A stretch of DNA of 64,000 bases from an uncultured Actinomycetes bacterium (GCA_937926105.1 CALANS010000028.1:62001-126000), one strand, 5' to 3'. Counted from the stretch's first letter, positions 1-10,139 are shown. Numbers and translations are program-made. The notes: generated from the sequence alone by a model not told the origin.

Positions 1-85
1 AGTTGACCTGACCATAGATCGCCGCTTCGTCATGATCAAGACCGCTGCGGCCACCGATGGCCACCATCGGGTGCAGATCGGTGGG

Positions 86-121
86 GTGACAGCTTGCAAC
101 AAGTTCACTACACTGTGTAAT
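86..121 (+). promoter_or_regulatory. putative promoter and small palindrome upstream of the BldM-like gene
   Basis: Two overlapping promoter readings are visible: GTGACA at 86-91 with a 17-bp spacer to TACACT at 109-114, or TTGCAA at 94-99 with a 16-bp spacer to TGTAAT at 116-121. The -10 area carries the 11-bp palindrome TACACTGTGTA (109-119), which could be an operator. The rest of 1-257 shows no convincing gene; a 73-codon open frame from position 32 has no good ribosome binding site and unlikely composition. Assignment is by eye only. Confidence 0.4.
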
Positions 122-257
122 GCCACGCGGTCAGAACGGGACAAGATCATGTGGCGGACATCCGATCGGGTCGTGATGCGGGGATCCGCCGGTCAACAGG
201 CAGCCACCATCCGGAGGCGGCACCGGTGGTTTCCGACCAGCGAGGGGGATTGAGCCC

Positions 258-854
258 GTGACGAGTGTGTTGATTTGCGACGAGCGCCGGAGCGCCCGCG
301 AGGGACTGAATCGCGTGATGGTCAGCGTGCCGTCCGTGGAGGAGATCGATTCAGTCTCCAGCGGTGACGAGTTACTCGCCCGCTACGGGCGGGAGGCGGC
401 CGATGTGGTGCTGATCGGCACGCAGCGCGCCCTGACCAGCGGCATCGAGACCACCCGCCGCCTGTTGGCGGTGCACCCGTCGGCGGTGGTGATCGTCTTC
501 GGCTCGCCCGACGACACCCCGTCGATTGCCGCGGCCATCGCCTGCGGCGCGCGGGGTTTCCTGCGCTGGGACGTCACCGCCCCCGAACTCCTCGCCGCGT
601 TGGCCGACACCCTGACCAACCCGCGCATCCCGTCACCTCGGGACGCGATGGACGGCGATGCTCCCCTGACCGAACGGGAGCTGCAGGTGCTACGGGGGAT
701 GAGTCAGGGGCAGTCCAACGGGGAGATCGGGCACGAACTGTTCCTGTCCGAGGACACGGTGAAGACGCATGCCCGGCGGTTGTTCCGCAAGCTGGGCGCC
801 CGGGATCGAGCGCAGGCCGTTGCGGTGGGGTTCCGCCGTGGCCTGGTCGCGTGA
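258..854 (+). CDS. bldM: BldM-like atypical response regulator (LuxR-type HTH) with degenerate receiver
   Basis: A 198-residue DNA-binding regulator. Residues 1-120 form a receiver-like domain beginning MTSVLICDER; residues 135-198 are a LuxR/FixJ helix-turn-helix (LTERELQVLRGMSQG, LSEDTVKTHARRLFRKLG). The HTH and the gene order regulator-sigD-guaB match Streptomyces BldM (bldM-shbA-guaB), an orphan regulator of development. In this protein the phospho-acceptor position 54 is Gly (VLIG), the conserved Thr/Ser position is replaced (IVFG) and the switch Lys is Trp (LRWD), so phosphorylation is not expected; only the D8-E9 acidic pair remains. GTG start at 258 matches the N-terminus of the family. 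It probably acts as a dimer or a heterodimer independent of a sensor kinase. Function in this organism is inferred. Confidence 0.8.
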   Translation: MTSVLICDERRSAREGLNRVMVSVPSVEEIDSVSSGDELLARYGREAADVVLIGTQRALTSGIETTRRLLAVHPSAVVIVFGSPDDTPSIAAAIACGARGFLRWDVTAPELLAALADTLTNPRIPSPRDAMDGDAPLTERELQVLRGMSQGQSNGEIGHELFLSEDTVKTHARRLFRKLGARDRAQAVAVGFRRGLVA

Positions 855-1035
855 CCGGGTTGTTCGCCGGTCACCGTGACGATGCGCCGCCGCTGCGCCA
901 TCGTGCGTCATACCATCGGGCGTCGGCCGAATGGCCGGCGGGCGGGTCGGTCGACGGCCCGTCATTGGTCGCTACCGGGGGATGTGCCACGTCCTCGTCG
1001 ACGGCAGCACTGTAACGACATGGTGGTCAGGGGCG

Positions 1036-1623
1036 ATGGACCTGTCGGATGACGAGATCGACGTCGTGGTGGACCGGGCGGTCACCGGCGACAGGTCCGC
1101 ATTGGCCGAGTTGCTCAGGCGGATTCACCCGATGGTCGTGCGCTACTGTCGCGCGCGGATGTCGGCCTCCCACCGATCACTGTCCTCCGCCGACGACATA
1201 GCGCAGGAGGTGTGCATGGCCGTGATGACCGCTCTGCCCACCTACGCGCGTGATGGCCGACCCTTCCTGGCCTTCGTTTACGGCATTGCCTCGCACAAGG
1301 TGGCCGACGCCCACCGGTCGGCGGCGCGCTCGCGTTCGCACCCGATGGCCGACGTCCCGGATGGTGTCAGCGACGAGGTCGACCCCGAGGACCTCGCCGT
1401 CCAGGGTTCGGTCGGTCGCACCATCGCGGGCCTGCTGTCCGAGTTGCCCCCACTCCAGCGGGAGATCCTCATCCTCCGGGTGGCCAGCGGCCTGTCCGCC
1501 GAGGAAGCCGCCGACACTCTGGGCACGACGGCCGGCGCCGTCCGGGTCGCCCAGCATCGCGCCCTGGGCAAGTTGCGCGCGCTGGTCACCGCCGACGCCG
1601 AGCTGGTGGAGCTGCTGACCTGA
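1036..1623 (+). CDS. sigD: RNA polymerase sigma factor SigD (ShbA-like, sigma-70 family)
   Basis: A 195-residue group 4 style sigma factor with region 2 (about residues 15-85, including SSADDIAQEVCMAVMTALPTY) and region 4 (about 135-190, LPPLQREILILRVASGLSAEE and the HTH TLGTTAGAVRVAQHRAL). It is orthologous by context to SigD of Mycobacterium and ShbA of Streptomyces, which in Streptomyces drives the principal sigma gene hrdB. The ATG at 1036 was chosen because it has a purine-rich GGTCAGGGG just upstream and gives the family N-terminus (MDLSDDEIDVVVDRAV); longer in-frame starts exist from 931. Its TGA overlaps the start of the anti-sigma gene by one base (TGATG), so the pair is translationally coupled. 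Activity should be held by the downstream membrane anti-sigma factor. Confidence 0.9.
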   Translation: MDLSDDEIDVVVDRAVTGDRSALAELLRRIHPMVVRYCRARMSASHRSLSSADDIAQEVCMAVMTALPTYARDGRPFLAFVYGIASHKVADAHRSAARSRSHPMADVPDGVSDEVDPEDLAVQGSVGRTIAGLLSELPPLQREILILRVASGLSAEEAADTLGTTAGAVRVAQHRALGKLRALVTADAELVELLT

Positions 1624-3014
1624 TGCCGCCCACCGGCCCCCGCCGCGTTCCGCGCTCGACCAGGCCGTCCCACCCGGACGACCTGGTCGCGATCGCCTTC
1701 GACGACGCGGTCTTGGACCGGCTGGCCGCCCGTACCCGCCGGGCGACGACGCGCGGATGTTCGCGCTGGCTCAGTGATGCCGGCAGCGACAGCGTGTCGG
1801 AGCTGTTCGCCCAGTGGCAGGACCAGCTCGTCGGTCGCCCGGCCCCGGCACCGTTGGACACCGACCGGGCCGCCGAACTCGTGGCGGCCGGCGGCCATCG
1901 CAGCTCGTTCCGCCCGGTGATGGCGGTCGCTGCCGCCATCTGCGCCCTGCTGGTCGGCTCCGCCGTGGTCGGCGCCCGGTCCGCCCGGCCCGGCGACCCG
2001 CTGTTCCCCGTCACCCAGGTGCTGTGGTCCGACCAGGCGCAGTCCGCCGTGGCGGGCGAGCAGGTTCGCGGTGCGATCGACGAAGCCCGGGCGGCGCTGG
2101 CCGCCGGGCGGCCCGAGCGGGCCATGGCGCTGCTGGAGCAGGCGACTCGGGGCCTGGACCGCATCAGTGACCGACAGGACCATGCCGCGGCGCAGCAGGA
2201 CCTGGCGGCACTGTGGAACCTGCTGGCCAGGGTGAGCCCGAAGGCGGCGGCCGCGGCCGCAACGGCGCGGGCCACCTTCGAGTCGCCCGGCTCCGGGCCG
2301 TCGTGGGTCAGCGCGGCCCTCGGTGCGGGTGGTGTGATGCCGGCGATCGGTTCGACCGTGGCGGCCGGGTCCGGCCGTTCCGCGCTGCCCGGATCCGGGA
2401 CCTCGCAGGATGCCGCCGACGGCGACGCGGGCGCGGTCGTCGCCGGTCCGGCCGCGGCCGGCGAACCGGCTGGATCCGGCGTTCAGTCGTCCGGTGTCTC
2501 GTCCTCGGCTCCGGCGCCGGTGGTGCCGGCCACCACCGCCTCGGTCGACCCGGTCCAGACGGCCGACTCGGCGACCGCGGCGCAGCCGACCTCCAGTGCC
2601 GCATCGGCCACCCGGACGACGCCGGTGACGACGCAGTCCGTGGCGCCGTCCAGCGCCTCTGGGCCGGCCACCTCCACCGCGCCCAGCACGGCCCCGCAGA
2701 CCTCGACCGCCGCGCCAACCACCGCGGTGACGTCCGTCGCCCCGACACCCACGGCCCCCGGAACGCCGTCGCCCGGCTCGGAATCGGCGCCCGGCACTGG
2801 CACCGTCGCCACCCCGGCGCCGTCGACGGCGGTGACCTCGACGGCCGGCATAGCTCCGCCGGTCTCCAGCACCGAGGCGCCGCCCAGCTCGGCCGAGGCG
2901 ACGGCGGCCAACCAGGCGCTCATCGTGCAGCAGTCACCGACCACCGCCCCCACGTCGACCGAATCCTCCCTGGCCCCGACCAGCTCGGCGCCCGCCGCGC
3001 CGTCCGGAGGCTGA
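1623..3014 (+). CDS. rsdA: anti-sigma-D factor RsdA-like, single-pass membrane protein
   Basis: A 463-residue protein coupled to sigD. The N-terminal about 95 residues are cytosolic and include a HPDDLVAIAFDDAVLDRLA segment that fits the SigD-binding motif of RsdA; one transmembrane helix spans about residues 98-117 (VMAVAAAICALLVGSAVVGA). A folded extracytoplasmic part follows to about residue 215, rich in helix-forming Ala/Arg/Glu, and the last about 240 residues are a low-complexity Ser/Thr/Ala/Pro tail likely to span the wall. Mycobacterial RsdA releases SigD after ClpXP-dependent proteolysis following cleavage; whether that holds here is inference. The C-terminal tail is long compared with the mycobacterial protein and may vary quickly. 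Confidence 0.8.
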   Translation: MPPTGPRRVPRSTRPSHPDDLVAIAFDDAVLDRLAARTRRATTRGCSRWLSDAGSDSVSELFAQWQDQLVGRPAPAPLDTDRAAELVAAGGHRSSFRPVMAVAAAICALLVGSAVVGARSARPGDPLFPVTQVLWSDQAQSAVAGEQVRGAIDEARAALAAGRPERAMALLEQATRGLDRISDRQDHAAAQQDLAALWNLLARVSPKAAAAAATARATFESPGSGPSWVSAALGAGGVMPAIGSTVAAGSGRSALPGSGTSQDAADGDAGAVVAGPAAAGEPAGSGVQSSGVSSSAPAPVVPATTASVDPVQTADSATAAQPTSSAASATRTTPVTTQSVAPSSASGPATSTAPSTAPQTSTAAPTTAVTSVAPTPTAPGTPSPGSESAPGTGTVATPAPSTAVTSTAGIAPPVSSTEAPPSSAEATAANQALIVQQSPTTAPTSTESSLAPTSSAPAAPSGG

Positions 3015-3033
3015 CGCACCACCGGTCCGATGA

Positions 3034-4707
<1,674 letters not shown>

Positions 4708-4750
4708 CCCGCCACTCCGGTCACCTGGCCGCGCTGATCAACTGACCTCG

Positions 4751-4828
4751 CGCTTATCATTTCGGCTGAAATGTGACGGATGTGACAGGAGTTGCCGACT
4801 TCGGACGCGGCTGAGAAGTTGATAAGCG
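4751..4828. repeat. 78-bp intergenic repeat with inverted ends, copy A
   Basis: Lies between guaB and guaB3. It begins CGCTTATCA and ends TTGATAAGCG, giving terminal inverted repeats, and aligns without gaps to a second copy at 16214-16291 (61 of 78 positions identical, counted by eye). The best conserved core is GGAGTTGCCGA (positions 38-48 of the element). Internal TCGGC/GCCGA arms give a nested hairpin. A degenerate extra half-site GCGCTGATCAAC sits just upstream at 4731-4742. No coding potential is apparent. Confidence 0.8.
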
Positions 4829-4921
4829 CCGGGGCGGTGACGGGGTCGGCGCGCCGGGGCGGTGACGGGAGCGGCGGCCCGAGACCCGTCGGCAACCATG
4901 CAGCACGATCGGAGGACCGCG

Positions 4922-6052
4922 GTGCCGGAGAGTGTGGAGATCGGCATGGGCCGGGAGGCCCGGCGTACCTATGACCTGACCGACATCGCGATCGTGCCGT
5001 CCCGGCGGACCAGGTCCTCCGCGGACGTGTCCACCACCTGGCAGATCGACGCCTACCGGTTCGACATCCCACTGGTGACGGATTCCTCGGATGCCGTCGC
5101 GTCCCCGGAGCTGGCCGTCGAGGTCGGCCGGCTCGGCGGTCTCGGGGTGATCAACGCCGAGGGCTTGTGGGCCCGGCACGCCGACCCGCGGGCGGTGATC
5201 GAGGACATCCTCGACATCGCTTCGAACGCCGAGGATCCGGACCAGGCCACCGCCGCCCTGCAGCGCGCCTACTCGGCGCCCATCGACGACGCGCTGCTGG
5301 CCGAAGCGATCGGTGTGGTGAAGGCGGGCGGCGGCACGGTGGCTGCCCGGGTGTCGCCGCAGAACGCCGCCGATCTGGCGCCCCGGGTGATCGCGGCAGG
5401 GGCGGAACTGCTGATCATCCAGGGCACCATCGTGTCCGCGGAGCACGTCCGGCGCGGTGGCGAGGCGCTGAACCTCAAGTCGTTCATCGCGGACCTGGAC
5501 GTGCCGGTGATCGTCGGTGGCGTGGCGAACTACCAGACCGCCACTCACCTGATGCGTACCGGCGCCGCCGGGGTGATCGTCGGCACCGGCGCGGGAGCCG
5601 CCTCGACCACCGACGAGGTGCTGGGCATCGCGGTGCCGATGGCCACCGCCATCGCCGACGCCGCCGCCGCTCGCCGCGCCTACCTGGACGAGACCGGTGG
5701 CCGGTACGTGCACGTCATCGCGGCCGGCGACATCACCACCAGCGCCGACATCGCCAAGGCCATCGCCTGCGGCGCGGACGCCGTGATGCTCGGTGAGCCC
5801 CTCGCAGCCTGCGACCTGGCGCCGGCCCGCGGCTGGTACTGGCCACACCAGGCCGCGCACCCGGTGCTGCCCCGTGGCTACCCGGCGCTGGCCGGGCTGG
5901 CCGACACCTCGCTGCAGGTGCTGCTGGCCGGACCGGCGCGGGACGCCGAGGGCCGGACGAACCTGTTCGGAGCGTTGCGCCGGGCGATGGCGAAGGCCGG
6001 ATACTCCGACCTGAAGGAGTTCCAGAAGGTGGGCCTGATCGTCACAGGCTAG
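4922..6052 (+). CDS. guaB3: GuaB3 family IMP dehydrogenase-related protein
   Basis: A 376-residue TIM-barrel protein of the GuaB3 group, which in actinobacteria always accompanies guaB and lacks the CBS domains. The GTG at 4922 follows GGAGGAC and gives the family N-terminus (VEIGMGREARRTYDL, then IVPSRRTRSS). The loop that carries the catalytic Cys in true IMP dehydrogenase reads GTGAGAASTT here, with Ser in place of Cys, so classical IMPDH chemistry is doubtful. C-terminal motifs GDITTSADIAKAIACGADAV and the conserved GYSDLKEFQK are present. Its physiological role in actinobacteria is unsettled; purine metabolism is the safe statement. The stop codon lies inside a small hairpin (6050-6064). 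Confidence 0.9.
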   Translation: MPESVEIGMGREARRTYDLTDIAIVPSRRTRSSADVSTTWQIDAYRFDIPLVTDSSDAVASPELAVEVGRLGGLGVINAEGLWARHADPRAVIEDILDIASNAEDPDQATAALQRAYSAPIDDALLAEAIGVVKAGGGTVAARVSPQNAADLAPRVIAAGAELLIIQGTIVSAEHVRRGGEALNLKSFIADLDVPVIVGGVANYQTATHLMRTGAAGVIVGTGAGAASTTDEVLGIAVPMATAIADAAAARRAYLDETGGRYVHVIAAGDITTSADIAKAIACGADAVMLGEPLAACDLAPARGWYWPHQAAHPVLPRGYPALAGLADTSLQVLLAGPARDAEGRTNLFGALRRAMAKAGYSDLKEFQKVGLIVTG

Positions 6053-6064
6053 GGCTCCGCCCTA
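6050..6064 (+). terminator. short hairpin at the guaB3 stop
   Basis: TAGGGC-TCC-GCCCTA forms a six-pair perfect stem with a three-base loop and contains the TAG stop codon itself. No U-run follows. A weak terminator or mRNA 3-prime stabiliser is possible. Confidence 0.35.
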
Positions 6065-6154
6065 CAGTGAGACCCGCCGTCCACAGGTCAGCAGGGCGGC
6101 GCTGATGGCAGTGGCGCGCACGGGCCATCCGTGCGGACCGGAAGGCGGGAGACG

Positions 6155-7084
6155 GTGACGCAGCCCCGGCCAGACGGGCCGCTGATCGCAGCGCTGGATG
6201 TGGGCGGCACCGTCATCAAGGCGGGTCTGGTCGACGCGACCGGTGCGGTTCGACACGAAGAACGCCACCCCGCCGACGTGCCCCGCGGACCGCAGGTACT
6301 GATCGCGTCGATCCTGGAGATCGCCGACGGACTGGTGCGCCGCGGCGGCGCCCGGATGGTGGGCATCGGGGTGCCCGGGATCGTGGACTCAGCTGCCGGG
6401 ATCGCCCGGTACGCCGCCAATCTCGGCTGGCGGGACGTGCCGTTCGCCCAGCTGATCGCGCAGCGGTGCGGCGTGCCGGCGGTGCTCGGGCACGACGTGC
6501 GGAACGGGGCGCTGGCCGAGGCGCGACTGGGGGCCGGCGCCGGCGAACCGTCGGTGTATTTCCTGGCCATCGGCACCGGCATCGCCGGTGGTCAGGTCAA
6601 CGGCGGGGCCATCGACGACGGCGCCACCGGGCAGGCCGGCGAGATCGGGCACCTGGTGGTGCGCCCGGGCGGCCCGCGATGCAATTGCGGCAACCGGGGC
6701 TGCCTGGAGACGGTCGCGTCCGCGTCCCGGATCGCCGCCGCCTACCGGGATCGCACCGGCGTGCCGGCCAGTGCGGCCGAGGTCGCCCGGCTGGTGGACG
6801 ATGGGGACGCGGCGGCACGGCAGGTATGGAGCGACGCCATCGACGCGCTCGCCGACGCGCTGGCCGCGCAGACCGTGCTGACCGATCCGGGCAGCATCGT
6901 GATCGGTGGTGGGCTGTCACTGGCGGGCCGGACGTTGTTCGATCCGCTGGCCGCCGCGCTGCCGGCCCGGCTGACCTTCCGGGATCCGCCGGCGATCCGG
7001 CCCGCGGTGCTGGGGGATCGGGCTGGCCTGGTGGGCGCCGCCCTGCGGGCCTGGGACCTGGCCGGTGACGAGGTGTCCGGGTGA
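6155..7084 (+). CDS. ROK family sugar kinase, probable N-acetylglucosamine kinase
   Basis: A 309-residue ROK kinase. The ATP phosphate loop DVGGTVIKAG is at residues 13-22, the sugar-binding DH/GHE-type motifs include GEIGHL, and the zinc site CNCGNRGCLE is intact. GTG at 6155 is preferred over the in-frame GTG at 6131 because AAGGCGGGAG precedes it at good spacing. It is followed by nagA with 40 bp between, which suggests phosphorylation of GlcNAc to GlcNAc-6-phosphate as substrate for NagA; glucose or another hexose cannot be excluded from sequence. Forms an operon with nagA and the FAD oxidase. Confidence 0.85.
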   Translation: MTQPRPDGPLIAALDVGGTVIKAGLVDATGAVRHEERHPADVPRGPQVLIASILEIADGLVRRGGARMVGIGVPGIVDSAAGIARYAANLGWRDVPFAQLIAQRCGVPAVLGHDVRNGALAEARLGAGAGEPSVYFLAIGTGIAGGQVNGGAIDDGATGQAGEIGHLVVRPGGPRCNCGNRGCLETVASASRIAAAYRDRTGVPASAAEVARLVDDGDAAARQVWSDAIDALADALAAQTVLTDPGSIVIGGGLSLAGRTLFDPLAAALPARLTFRDPPAIRPAVLGDRAGLVGAALRAWDLAGDEVSG

Positions 7085-7124
7085 GCGGCCAGCGCGGGCA
7101 CCGGAGGCGAGAGGGAGTGTGGCG

Positions 7125-8333
7125 GTGACGGAGCCGATGGTGTTGACCGGTGCCCGGGTGGTTGCGCCCGACGCCGTGCTGGACGACGGTGCGGTGCTGG
7201 TGGCCGACGGGCGGATCGCCGCGGTGCTGGACGGCGGACTACCGCGCGGTGGCGCCGGATGGGGCTTCGATCGGGACCTGCAGGCCGTCCTGGCGGGTGC
7301 CCGCAGGGTGGACCTTGCCGGCGGGTATCTGATCCCCGGGTTGATCGACTTGCACGTGCACGGCGCCGCTACCGCCTCCTACGACGGCGGCGCCGAGGCC
7401 ATCGCCGCCGCCGTCGCGGCGCACCGCCGACATGGCACCACCGGGACGTTGGTGTCGCTGATCACCGCGGACCCAGACGACATGGTGACGGCGATCCGCG
7501 GCGCGGTGGCGGCGGCCGGTGACGACCCGCGGATCCTCGGCATCCACCTGGAGGGCCCGTTCCTGGCCGAGAGCCGGCGCGGCGCACATGATCCGGGCAA
7601 GCTGCTGGCGCCGGATGGCGCCGTGCTGCAGCGCTTCCTGGACGCCGGCGCGGGGCTGGTCCGCATGGTGACGGTGGCGCCGGAGTTACCCGGCGGCCTG
7701 GGTCTGGTGCACGCGTTGGTGGATGCCGGGGTACATGCCGCGGTGGGCCATTCCGACGCGGGCTACCGCGACGCGGCGGCGGCCTTCGCCGCGGGCGCGG
7801 ACATCGTCACGCACGCGTTCAATGGCATGCGACCGCTGCATCACCGCGATCCCGGGATCATCGCGGCCGCGATGGATGCCGGTGCCCTGCTGGAAGTCAT
7901 CAACGACGGGGTGCATCTGCACGACGCCACGGTGCGGCTGCTACAGGCCATCGCCCCCGGTCGGTTGGCGCTGGTCACCGATGCCATGGCGGCCGCCGGC
8001 GCTCCCGACGGGCACTACCTGCTGGGGTCGCTGGCCGTGCAGGTCGTCGGCGGGATCGCCCGGCTGGCGTCCGACGGTGCGGAACCCGGCTCCATCGCCG
8101 GATCCACCCTGACCATGGACGTGGCGCTGCGCCGGGCGGTCCTGGACGTGCAGTTGGACGTGGTGGACGCGGTCAACGCGGCGTCGCTGGTGCCGGCCCG
8201 ATTCCTCGGCGTGGCGGACCGGGTCGGCGCAGTCATCACCGGCCGGACCGCCGACCTGGTGATCGTCGACGACGCCTGGCAGATCCGCGCCGTACTCACC
8301 GGCGGCGACTGGTCCGACGAGCGCCGGCCTTGA
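7125..8333 (+). CDS. nagA: N-acetylglucosamine-6-phosphate deacetylase NagA
   Basis: A 402-residue amidohydrolase that converts GlcNAc-6-phosphate to glucosamine-6-phosphate and acetate. Metal and catalytic motifs are present: LIDLHVHG, HLEGPFL, AVGHSDA, THAFNGM, and the late LVTDAM catalytic Asp. The GTG at 7125 follows GGCGAGAGGGA; an ATG at 7137 is an alternative that loses four residues. The stop overlaps the start of the next gene by four bases (TTGA), so nagA and the FAD oxidase are coupled. The sugar product would feed cell-wall synthesis or glycolysis. Confidence 0.93.
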   Translation: MTEPMVLTGARVVAPDAVLDDGAVLVADGRIAAVLDGGLPRGGAGWGFDRDLQAVLAGARRVDLAGGYLIPGLIDLHVHGAATASYDGGAEAIAAAVAAHRRHGTTGTLVSLITADPDDMVTAIRGAVAAAGDDPRILGIHLEGPFLAESRRGAHDPGKLLAPDGAVLQRFLDAGAGLVRMVTVAPELPGGLGLVHALVDAGVHAAVGHSDAGYRDAAAAFAAGADIVTHAFNGMRPLHHRDPGIIAAAMDAGALLEVINDGVHLHDATVRLLQAIAPGRLALVTDAMAAAGAPDGHYLLGSLAVQVVGGIARLASDGAEPGSIAGSTLTMDVALRRAVLDVQLDVVDAVNAASLVPARFLGVADRVGAVITGRTADLVIVDDAWQIRAVLTGGDWSDERRP

Positions 8334-9802
8334 ACGGCACGACCGATCCGTCGGTGGCGTCGCCCGACACCACGCCCGCCGCCGGGTCGGCGGCGCTGCT
8401 GCCAGGTCTGCTGCGCACCGAGCTGGCGCCGGCGCTCACCGCCGATGCGCTGACCCTGGATCCCGATGTGGTGCGGGCGTATTCGGCCGACCAGGCGCTG
8501 TTCTGCCCCTCGTCCGGCGCCGTGGCGCTGGTCCGCGCGAGCACCGTCGCCGACGTGCAGGCCACCCTGCGATTCGCCACCGCGCACCGCGTGCCGGTGG
8601 TGCCGCAGGGGGCCCGATCCGGCCTGTCCGGCGGGGCCAACGCCGTCCCGGGCTGCCTGCTGCTCTCGACCGAGCGGATGCGAGCGATCGCGTCGATCGA
8701 CGCCGGGGAACGAACCGTCACCGTGCAACCCGGGATCATCAACCAGGATCTCAAGGATGCCCTTGCCCCGCAGGGACTCTCGTACCCGCCCGACCCCGGC
8801 TCGGTGGCCATGTCCTCGATCGGCGGCAATGTCGCCACCAACGCCGGCGGGCTGTGCTGCGTGAAGTACGGCGTCACCCGGGACTACGTGCGGGCGCTGA
8901 CCGTCGTGCTCGCCGACGGGAGCCTCGCCCGGCTGGGCACCCGCACCGCCAAGGGCGTCGCTGGCCTGGACCTGCGCGGGCTATTCGTCGGCTCGGAAGG
9001 CACCCTCGGCGTGATCGTCGAGATCACCCTCAAGGTCGTGCCGTTGCTGCCGCCACCGCTCACCGCGGTCGCCACCTTCCCGAGTGAGCAGGCGGCCGCG
9101 GCGACGGTCGCCGCCTTCATGGCCTCCGGAGCGGCGCCATCCATGCTCGAATCGCTGGACCGGGCAGCGCTGGGCATGCTCAACGCGTTCGGCGACTTCG
9201 GGTTGGACGACGCGGCCGGGGCGATGCTGCTCATGCAGTCGGATGGATCCGGCAGCCGAGACGCCGCCGAACGTGAGATGGAATCGTTTGCCGACTGCGC
9301 GAGATCCGCCGGGGCGCTGGATGTCGGCTATAGCGCCGACGAGGCCGACAGCGAGGCCCTGGTCACCGCCCGGCGAATGGTCCAACCGGCCTCCGAGCGG
9401 TATGCACAGGCCCACGGTGGCGGGCAACTCATCGATGACGTGTGCCTGCCGCGCTCGGCGATGCCGGAGTTCTACGACCGGCTGGATGCGATCCGCGCCG
9501 AATCGGGGCTCACCATCACCGCGGTAGCGCACGCCGGCGACGGCAACATCCACCCGGCGGTGTTCTTCGACGCCGGCGATCCAGCGGACCGGACCCGTGC
9601 CGAACGGGCATTCGACGAGATCATGCGCCTTGGGCTCGAACTGGGTGGCACCATCACCGGTGAGCACGGCGTCGGATACCTCAAGCGCGCCTGGTTGCCA
9701 CGCGAACTCGACGACGGCAGCAGGCTGATGCACCGCGCGGTCAAGGCGGCTCTGGATCCGCTCGGCATTCTCAACCCGGGCAAGATGTTCGCCGATCTCT
9801 GA
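8330..9802 (+). CDS. FAD-linked oxidase of the GlcD / D-lactate dehydrogenase family
   Basis: A 490-residue VAO-type flavoprotein. The FAD-binding PCMH domain covers about residues 60-240 (VPVVPQGARSGLSGG, GGNVATNAGG, GSEGTLGVIVE) and the C-terminal oxidase domain carries AHAGDGNIHP and GEHGVG. These features fit glycolate oxidase subunit D, D-lactate dehydrogenase or D-2-hydroxyglutarate dehydrogenase; the substrate cannot be told. The start is a TTG at 8330 overlapping the nagA stop; a GTG at 8354 is an alternative. No GlcE/GlcF partner is next to it, so it may act alone. Its place in an amino-sugar operon is unexplained. Confidence 0.87.
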   Translation: MNGTTDPSVASPDTTPAAGSAALLPGLLRTELAPALTADALTLDPDVVRAYSADQALFCPSSGAVALVRASTVADVQATLRFATAHRVPVVPQGARSGLSGGANAVPGCLLLSTERMRAIASIDAGERTVTVQPGIINQDLKDALAPQGLSYPPDPGSVAMSSIGGNVATNAGGLCCVKYGVTRDYVRALTVVLADGSLARLGTRTAKGVAGLDLRGLFVGSEGTLGVIVEITLKVVPLLPPPLTAVATFPSEQAAAATVAAFMASGAAPSMLESLDRAALGMLNAFGDFGLDDAAGAMLLMQSDGSGSRDAAEREMESFADCARSAGALDVGYSADEADSEALVTARRMVQPASERYAQAHGGGQLIDDVCLPRSAMPEFYDRLDAIRAESGLTITAVAHAGDGNIHPAVFFDAGDPADRTRAERAFDEIMRLGLELGGTITGEHGVGYLKRAWLPRELDDGSRLMHRAVKAALDPLGILNPGKMFADL

Positions 9803-9830
9803 TCGCGGCCGTCGCCGAGGCCCGGGCTGA

Positions 9831-10139
9831 CTACCCGACGACGCGGTCTGGCGCGTCCTCCGGTCGTCGATGCAAGGACGGCCGCGGCTTGCGGCGACGC
9901 AATCCGGCGCCGACCAACCGGGCCAGCAACTCGCGCGATTCGACCGGCACGGCGCCGGCATGCACCAGGCCCGCGTACCGCTCCTCCGGCACGTCGTAGT
10001 GGTCCCGGTCGAAGGCGCGGTCCGGCAGCCCCTGTGCGGTGGCGAAGGCGTGCAATTCGGCGAAGCTGGCGTCGCTGACCAGGTGTGAGAACACCCTGCC
10101 GTGCGCGGGCCAGCGCGGCGGGTCGATCAGCACGGTCAC
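9831..10139 (-). CDS. DUF4031 domain protein
   Basis: About 102 residues, starting TVLIDPPRWPAHGR after a GTG at 10139; an in-frame GTG at 10157 would add six residues. The pattern ID-PPxWPAHGxxFSHLVSD, then RAFDRDHYDVPEERY, is that of DUF4031, a small actinobacterial/proteobacterial domain of unknown function. It converges on the FAD oxidase and diverges from guaA. Function is unknown; no membrane or signal segment is seen. Confidence 0.75.
   Translation of the reverse strand: MTVLIDPPRWPAHGRVFSHLVSDASFAELHAFATAQGLPDRAFDRDHYDVPEERYAGLVHAGAVPVESRELLARLVGAGLRRRKPRPSLHRRPEDAPDRVVG

Noticed and set aside
32..253. 73-codon open frame at the left edge
   Set aside because: No ribosome binding site, overlaps the best promoter candidates, Arg-rich translation typical of GC-rich non-coding DNA.
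4751..4828. Insertion sequence remnant
   Set aside because: No transposase fragment or target duplication seen; length and ends fit a small repeat element rather than an IS.
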